Below are positions 8,801 through 10,938 of a DNA stretch of 10,938 nt, one piece after another (within the stretch, counting starts at the first letter, position 1; each line of letters begins with the position of its first letter). Below the pieces are notes generated by a model that saw only the letters and a program-made list of their open reading frames with translations, ran no database searches and had not been told where the DNA came from. The DNA is from Cephalothrix spiralis (lineage: Eukaryota; Nemertea; Palaeonemertea; Archinemertea; Cephalotrichidae). The position numbers were made by a program, and so were the translations under genes. The DNA lies in assembly GCA_032353305.1 (NCBI GenBank), contig JAUCNG010387924.1, positions 1-10,938 on the forward strand, in the 5' to 3' direction.

Positions 8801-9993
8801 TAAACTCAAACGAAATTTGGTCTGTTGTGTAGTTGGCTAAGTCTGTAGAATACAGTGCATAGCGTGTCTTGAGGGCTATTTTGATCCTTTCAACGGTCAT
8901 TTGAATTCAATACATTTGAAATGTCCTCAAGACGGTGAAAAAATACATGATTGAATTGCGTTTTTATTTACTTGTGAAACTACATGTACGTTTTAGTTTA
9001 AATATTTACATAATTAATGGACATGTAGCTAAATAAGAAGAGACACGAGGACCAAAATTGCTACGATGGGTGCCGAGGAAAAGCGGGAAAAATACAAAAA
9101 GTTAATCGTAGTAGGTTTATTTGAAGACAATAAATTCGGCTATTATAATTAAGTGCGCGGAAAATACGAAAGTTGATCGAAGTAGGTTGATTTGATGACA
9201 ATATAAGTGCGTGAGAAACCACCAAATTCTAAACAAAGACAAGCTGAATTTAATCTAGGAAAATATCGCAGCCTCCTTAATTTCCCTTCGAGTCATTAAA
9301 AAGTTTCACTAAAAGATTATTTTTAATCGTAGTTTTAATTCTGTTTTATAGCTTTTACATATATCTAATTTCCATGTATTTTTTATTATAGTCTTATGAT
9401 AAGTTGAAAGAGGCGTTAAGAATTTGTGCAGCATTTCGAGGAACATATTTAGATGAAAAGGGAAAAGCTGATGATATAAATCAAGCGAATATCGATGAAT
9501 ATGCTGATAAAAAGTAAGTTCAATTCTGTTCAATGTTCAATTCTGTAAATAATTTCTCGATTTTTCACTCACCCTCCGGGTTCGTGAAAAATCTCGAATT
9601 TTTTTACAGAATTAAAACACTAATCTTATAAAAGTTCATGGGCTCGGTATAATATTTTTTTATGAATACAGTATCAAAATGCCTCTAGAGCTTCCGAAAG
9701 AGACGAGACTCGAGATATGTGACCGTAAATATTTTTTTGTGCTCGGGGAAAATGTTTTTTGTAATAACAGTATTAAATATATTCTCTTTTTTACCTTCTA
9801 GCAAAACGAATCAAACCGGACCGTTATGGAATTGTAAAATGTACGGCCCATTTGCTTACATTCCACCGTATAGTATCCCTAGACAAATGGGAGGAATGGG
9901 TGATCTAGATTTTGAGCACAGTGTTGTATCTGGCAGCCCCTGGCCACTAAGGAATGCAAATAGTTTCAGTCATTTGAATAGTTTCATGGAGAG
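2719..9993 (+). CDS. Dynein heavy chain, N-terminal tail (exons 1-8 of a larger gene; 3' part beyond the window)
   Basis: Joined exons 2719-2822, 3226-3395, 4593-4786, 5304-5651, 7206-7354, 8657-8768, 9392-9513 and 9802-9993 give 463 codons plus two bases. The product is the start of a dynein heavy chain, whose tail (DHC_N1 region) dimerises and binds intermediate chains in ciliary arms. Signs include an N-terminal LDDKLRWLETRI segment, GKAIFFLKANKGTKLTKENI (72-91), WSKQIKSVL (193-201), GPLDELMLWR (218-227), LVWQHSTYYHQSERF and a final SFSHLNSFMER, which matches the F-x-R/H-L-x-x-F-x-x-R motif of this family. A full protein would be over 4,000 residues, so the AAA+ motor is missing only because the window ends. 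The ATG at 2719 has A at -3 and G at +4 and suits a dynein N-terminus, but the exon begins nine bases earlier and the frame is open through it, so an upstream coding exon cannot be excluded. The DHC_N1 type fits outer-arm or I1-type axonemal chains; I could not assign the class. Confidence 0.9.
2823..3225 (+). other. Dynein intron 1
   Basis: A GT-AG intron of 403 bases, very AT-rich. I see no gene, RNA or repeat in it. Confidence 0.8.
3226..3395 (+). CDS. Dynein heavy chain exon 2
   Basis: Encodes Arg35 (split codon) to Ile91 plus one base. The acceptor is TTTCAG at 3220-3225 and the donor is GTGAGT at 3396-3401. The block GKAIFFLKANKGTKLTKENI at 72-91 resembles the conserved strand-turn segment found near the start of outer-arm-type heavy chains, where an F-F-I/L-R/K motif is followed by a T-x-x-N-I motif. 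An ATG-initiated frame reading past the donor is just intron read-through. Confidence 0.88.
3588..3731. mobile_element. Degraded MITE-like inverted-repeat element
   Basis: The left end reads GGGGCTGTCCAATGTCCATA, followed by AAGTATTTACA. It recalls the GGGGCTGTCC(A)TAAAGTA ends of short non-autonomous DNA elements I know from several invertebrate genomes. CATAAAGTATTTACA at 3604-3618 pairs with TGCAAATACTTCATG at 3717-3731 with 13 of 15 matches. The interior is rich in runs of G (GGGGGAGG, TAGGGGG, TGGGGG), also typical of those elements. The outermost right end is lost, so it is an old fragment, and no target duplication is visible. The family is recalled, not searched. Confidence 0.4.
3997..4320 (+). 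mobile_element. tRNA-derived SINE, plus strand
   Basis: A pol III box A (TGGCAAGGTGG, 4004-4014) and a perfect box B (GGTTCGAGACC, 4047-4057) stand 32 bases apart. The box B lies in a perfect five-pair T-stem (CCGGG/CCCGG). The D and anticodon stems no longer fold, so this is a SINE head and not a working tRNA. The middle (about 4098-4165) has a CCTTGGGCAAGTTCTC segment followed by TGCCTCCCGGGTGG, loosely like the conserved central domain of the animal MetaSINE group. The 3' domain at 4250-4288 matches the second SINE in this window. The right boundary is uncertain, and no target duplication was found. Confidence 0.72.
4593..4786 (+). CDS. Dynein heavy chain exon 3
   Basis: Encodes Gly92 (split codon) to Glu156. 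The acceptor is a pyrimidine-rich tract ending TTCAG at 4588-4592, and the donor is GTAAAT at 4787, phase 0. The segment DEVYYVDIASSMLEHMDLIT then REVFMPML matches the family pattern of an acidic strand followed by a helix that ends in a hydrophobic V/I-F-x-P-x-L motif. Confidence 0.9.
4787..5303 (+). other. Dynein intron 3
   Basis: A GT-AG intron of 517 bases. The stretch 4950-5160 contains some GC-richer patches, for example GCCGCTAGGGGCGCCC near 5093-5108. I recognise no gene, RNA or repeat family. Confidence 0.8.
5304..5651 (+). CDS. Dynein heavy chain exon 4
   Basis: The largest exon here, encoding residues 157-272 in phase 0 on both sides. The acceptor is TTTTCCAG ending at 5303 and the donor is GTATGT at 5652. 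It carries IFLPLP (159-164), the tryptophan-containing helix WSKQIKSVL (193-201) and GPLDELMLWR (218-227). The W-x-x-Q-I and G-P-L-x-E-x-x-x-W-R patterns are hallmarks of the DHC_N1 tail and give the strongest family evidence in the window. Confidence 0.94.
5652..7205 (+). other. Dynein intron 4
   Basis: The largest complete intron here, 1,554 bases, GT-AG. It is AT-rich. An open frame of 90 codons at 6573-6845 has no conserved motif. A 22-base AT palindrome centred on CG lies at 6954-6975. I see nothing else supportable. Confidence 0.8.
6954..6975. repeat. AT-rich perfect palindrome (TA repeat around ATCGAT)
   Basis: A run of TA dinucleotides interrupted once by TCGA gives a perfect 22-base palindrome centred at 6964/6965. 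This is most simply a TA microsatellite with one substitution pair. Confidence 0.75.
7206..7354 (+). CDS. Dynein heavy chain exon 5
   Basis: Encodes residues 273-321 plus two bases. The acceptor is TTTTATAG ending at 7205 and the donor is a consensus GTAAGT at 7355. The exon has the M-x-F-L-x-T-I-x-x-W pattern followed by a P-L-M-x-x-L-R-L-V-W helix (ending near residue 317), matching the L-x-x-I-x-x-P...I-P-x-L-x-x-x-I-x-x-I/V-W pattern of dynein tails. Confidence 0.9.
7361..7390. repeat. Exact 15-base tandem duplication
   Basis: AAACGTACATATAAT occurs twice in a row, at 7361-7375 and 7376-7390, six bases after the exon 5 donor. The copies are identical, so the duplication is probably recent. 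Confidence 0.95.
7575..7705. repeat. Irregular minisatellite of two interleaved words
   Basis: TGTCCTAGAA occurs at 7581-7590, 7632-7641 and 7663-7672, with the variant TGTCCTAAAA at 7653-7662. TCATGAAAGTGT occurs at 7621-7632, 7644-7655 and 7694-7705. CCTAAAAT words fill the gaps, and an echo (CCTAAAATTCCTAAAATTC) lies near 8109-8127. The unit length varies, as in a minisatellite remodelled by slippage. Confidence 0.75.
7752..7920. repeat. Pair of GC-rich direct repeats in AT-rich sequence
   Basis: AAAATCCCGCCTCGCTTCGC at 7752-7771 and AAAATCCCGCCTCGTTTCGC at 7875-7894 are both followed by a TCGG segment, then TAACA(C/T)AA and an AT-rich run. The copies are about 123 bases apart. The first has an extra TTCGC. 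Read backwards they yield two similar peptide-like runs in a minus-strand open frame, which is a repeat artefact and not a gene. Confidence 0.7.
8657..8768 (+). CDS. Dynein heavy chain exon 6
   Basis: Encodes Thr322 (split codon) to Glu359. The acceptor is TTTTATAG ending at 8656 and the donor is GTAAGA at 8769, phase 0. It continues directly from exon 5: the Y-Y-H-Q-S-E-R-F segment corresponds to the S-x-H/Y-Y-N-x-x-E-R/K motif after the V-W helix in other heavy chains, followed by a long amphipathic helix. Confidence 0.9.
8769..9391 (+). other. Dynein intron 6
   Basis: A GT-AG intron of 623 bases. It carries a 9-bp inverted repeat (GTCTTGAGG 8866-8874 with CCTCAAGAC 8925-8933) and a diverged tandem duplication at 9083-9204. 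No coding signal is seen. Confidence 0.8.
9083..9204. repeat. Diverged tandem duplication of about 74 bases
   Basis: A segment at 9083-9133 beginning GCGGGAAAAATACAAAAAG recurs at 9157-9204 beginning GCGGAAAATACGAAAG. Both continue with AGTAGGTTxATTTGAxGACAATA. AAGTGCG follows the second copy, just as it precedes it, so the period is about 74 bases with a short third partial unit. Confidence 0.7.
9392..9513 (+). CDS. Dynein heavy chain exon 7
   Basis: Encodes residues 360-399 plus two bases. The acceptor is TTTTATTATAG ending at 9391 and the donor is GTAAGT at 9514. The helix KLKEALRICAAFRGTYLD corresponds to the K-L-x-x-A-L-x-x-x-x-x-F/Y-R-x-x-Y-x family helix. The rest is acidic and probably a surface loop. 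A minus-strand frame over this exon is a shadow. Confidence 0.88.
9539..9613. repeat. Long hairpin with 30-base arms and 15-base loop
   Basis: The arm 9539-9568 (starts AATTCTGTAAA, ends ATTTTTCAC) is nearly the exact reverse complement of 9584-9613 (starts GTGAAAAAT, ends TTTACAGAATT). The only mismatches are near the middle. The loop TCACCCTCCGGGTTC is GC-rich. It lies in intron 7, 25 bases after the donor. It may be a small foldback element; the family is unknown to me. Confidence 0.85.
9802..9993 (+). CDS. Dynein heavy chain exon 8 (last exon in the window)
   Basis: Encodes Asn400 (split codon) to Glu463 plus the AG of an Arg or Ser codon. The acceptor is TTACCTTCTAG ending at 9801 and the donor is GTAAGT at 9994. 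The exon opens with a Trp-Asn-Cys-Lys-Met-Tyr-Gly-Pro motif and a Met/Gly/Pro-rich stretch (about 409-440), then SGSPWPLRNANSFSHLNSF and MER, the DHC_N1 F-x-x-L-x-x-F-x-x-R motif. No following exon is recognisable before 10938. Confidence 0.88.
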
Positions 9994-10023
9994 GTAAGTA
10001 GATAGTTAAGTTGACTCGGAGCC

Positions 10024-10349
10024 TTCTTCTTCTTCTATATAGGACACCAGAATAGACACCATAGTCCGCTTGCCGAGCATTACCCTTATAAACACCTGGG
10101 GAGCCGCCTCTGGGCTACTCTTTTCTTTGAATAGCCCCAGGGTTCTTTTATGTGCATGGTAACATACACACCAGGCCGAGATAATTTAATGCGTCGCAAT
10201 TGTCTTTGATTTTGCATTCACGCAACCCAGTCTCTGTATAGAGTACTGTATGACAGCCTGTATAGATTAATTGGCGAGAGAAGTGGGTCAAACGGGGTTC
10301 GTACACTCGACCATGAGATCTCATGCTATACCTACTGAGCTAAGCCAGA
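10024..10349 (-). mobile_element. tRNA-derived SINE, minus strand, with (GAA)n tail
   Basis: On the minus strand a near-perfect box A, TAGCTCAGTAGG (10342-10331), is followed by a box B-like GTGTACGAACCC (10306-10295), two bases away from the usual GGGTTCGAACCC. The D-arm pairs, and the anticodon arm is replaced by a 14-base palindrome (CATGAGATCTCATG, 10312-10325). The body includes CATGCACATAAAAGAACCC and a stem-loop (CTGGGGCTATTC with GAGTAGCCCAG, about 10109-10142). The 3' domain at 10087-10051 matches the plus-strand SINE, and the element ends in a GAAGAAGAAGAAG tail (about 10036-10023), a typical SINE ending. No clear target duplication is visible. Confidence 0.75.
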
Positions 10350-10392
10350 TTGAAATTGTTCGTTCGTCCAGTGGATTCATGTTATGATCTAA

Positions 10393-10470
10393 GTGGACAT
10401 GTGGACAAATTTAATTATTTTGAGATTGATGTGGATATGTGGACAAAATGATGTGGATGTTTGGACAAAT
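10393..10470. repeat. GTGGACA-type short tandem repeats
   Basis: Two 21-base units, 10428-10448 and 10450-10470, share 18 positions (GATGTGGAT..T.TGGACAAA). Earlier copies GTGGACA (10393) and GTGGACAAA (10401) and later ATGTGGACA (10645) and ATGTGGGCAAAA (10658) suggest a scattered array interrupted by a GC-rich patch. Confidence 0.75.
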
Positions 10471-10938
10471 CATCAACTCATCATGGTCAAAAAAGCTTAT
10501 TATGGCTTATATATGCCTAAAATTGCTCAGCTTCAAGGTGCTTTTCCCACTTAACCCACAATTGGCGTCCGTGGCGATCGCGTCGATACCACCTTCTACG
10601 ATCGCTCACCGAGGCTCCCTCTGACGTATAATAGGTTTAGGCAAATGTGGACACTTCATGTGGGCAAAAAATTCCAGCCAGTCCAAATGAATCGAAAAAC
10701 TTAAAAAAAAAACTACCCAACTCGGCCTGTGTGTTCTGATTTAATTTGGTTTATACTCCTTTAACCCGACTAGGATGGCTGTTCCATAGTTCGTTTTCTG
10801 AGAGTAGTGCTAACCATTAATCTGCCCCCAAGAAGTAAAGAGACTTAACTCCATTTTATATAATTTCACAGGAGAGCCGTTTATTGATTTGGATTTGTAT
10901 TGAATGTATTAGGAAAGTGACAAATAAAGGGTCAAAAA

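Larger units (their letters stand above)
9994..10938 (+). other. Dynein intron 8 (partial, runs off the right edge)
   Basis: It begins with consensus donor GTAAGT. No exon continuing in phase 2 is recognisable; the acceptor-like TTTCACAG at 10864-10871 leads to a stop after four codons. It contains the minus-strand SINE at about 10024-10349, GTGGACA-type repeats at 10393-10470 and a GC-rich patch at 10560-10622. The stretch 10700-10938 shows nothing recognisable. Confidence 0.75.

Noticed and set aside
8866-8933. Inverted repeat GTCTTGAGG / CCTCAAGAC as a structured RNA
   Set aside because: Only nine pairs around a 50-base loop, which is not beyond chance in a window of this size.
10864-10900. 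A ninth dynein exon after TTTCACAG
   Set aside because: Joined in phase it reads Arg-Arg-Ala-Val-Tyr and then a stop, and it lacks the dynein sequence expected after the MER motif.

Overview
The window is nuclear DNA of an animal, most likely an aquatic invertebrate. Two conserved eukaryotic protein genes diverge from a shared intergenic region. One is spread over small exons with clean GT-AG introns of about 0.3 to 1.6 kb, and the AT-rich introns hold tRNA-derived SINEs, a degraded inverted-repeat element and minisatellite-like sequence. Nothing prokaryotic, viral or organellar was seen. I cannot name the species.

Left end, minus strand (1-824): the first 274 codons of POLR1C, the RPAC1/RPA40 subunit shared by RNA polymerases I and III. 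They are read without any intron from a well-supported ATG at 824, and the gene runs off the left edge. Positions 825-2709 are intergenic or 5' non-coding. They include an ETS-type motif close to the POLR1C start, a possible RFX half-site followed by a YY1-like motif near 1200, and an unexplained block at about 1790-2230.

Plus strand (2719-9993): eight consecutive exons encode the first 463 complete residues of a dynein heavy chain N-terminal tail (DHC_N1 region). This is a motor subunit for ciliary or flagellar beating. Every junction keeps frame and has a GT donor and an AG acceptor. The motor domain lies beyond the right edge. I could not assign the exact dynein class, and a segment of about 50 residues (400-447) looks unlike the classes I know best.

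The introns carry the rest. A plus-strand tRNA-derived SINE sits at about 3997-4320 and a minus-strand one at about 10024-10349; their heads differ but their 3' domains match. There is also a degraded MITE-like element at 3588-3731, a 30-bp-arm hairpin at 9539-9613, and several short repeats. The two genes share no pathway: POLR1C is a housekeeping gene and the dynein is a cilium gene. Their head-to-head arrangement may be fortuitous or may reflect a shared promoter region. I found no clearly novel system. The most useful leads are the intron-free POLR1C, the unusual dynein tail segment, and the SINE pair with a shared tail.
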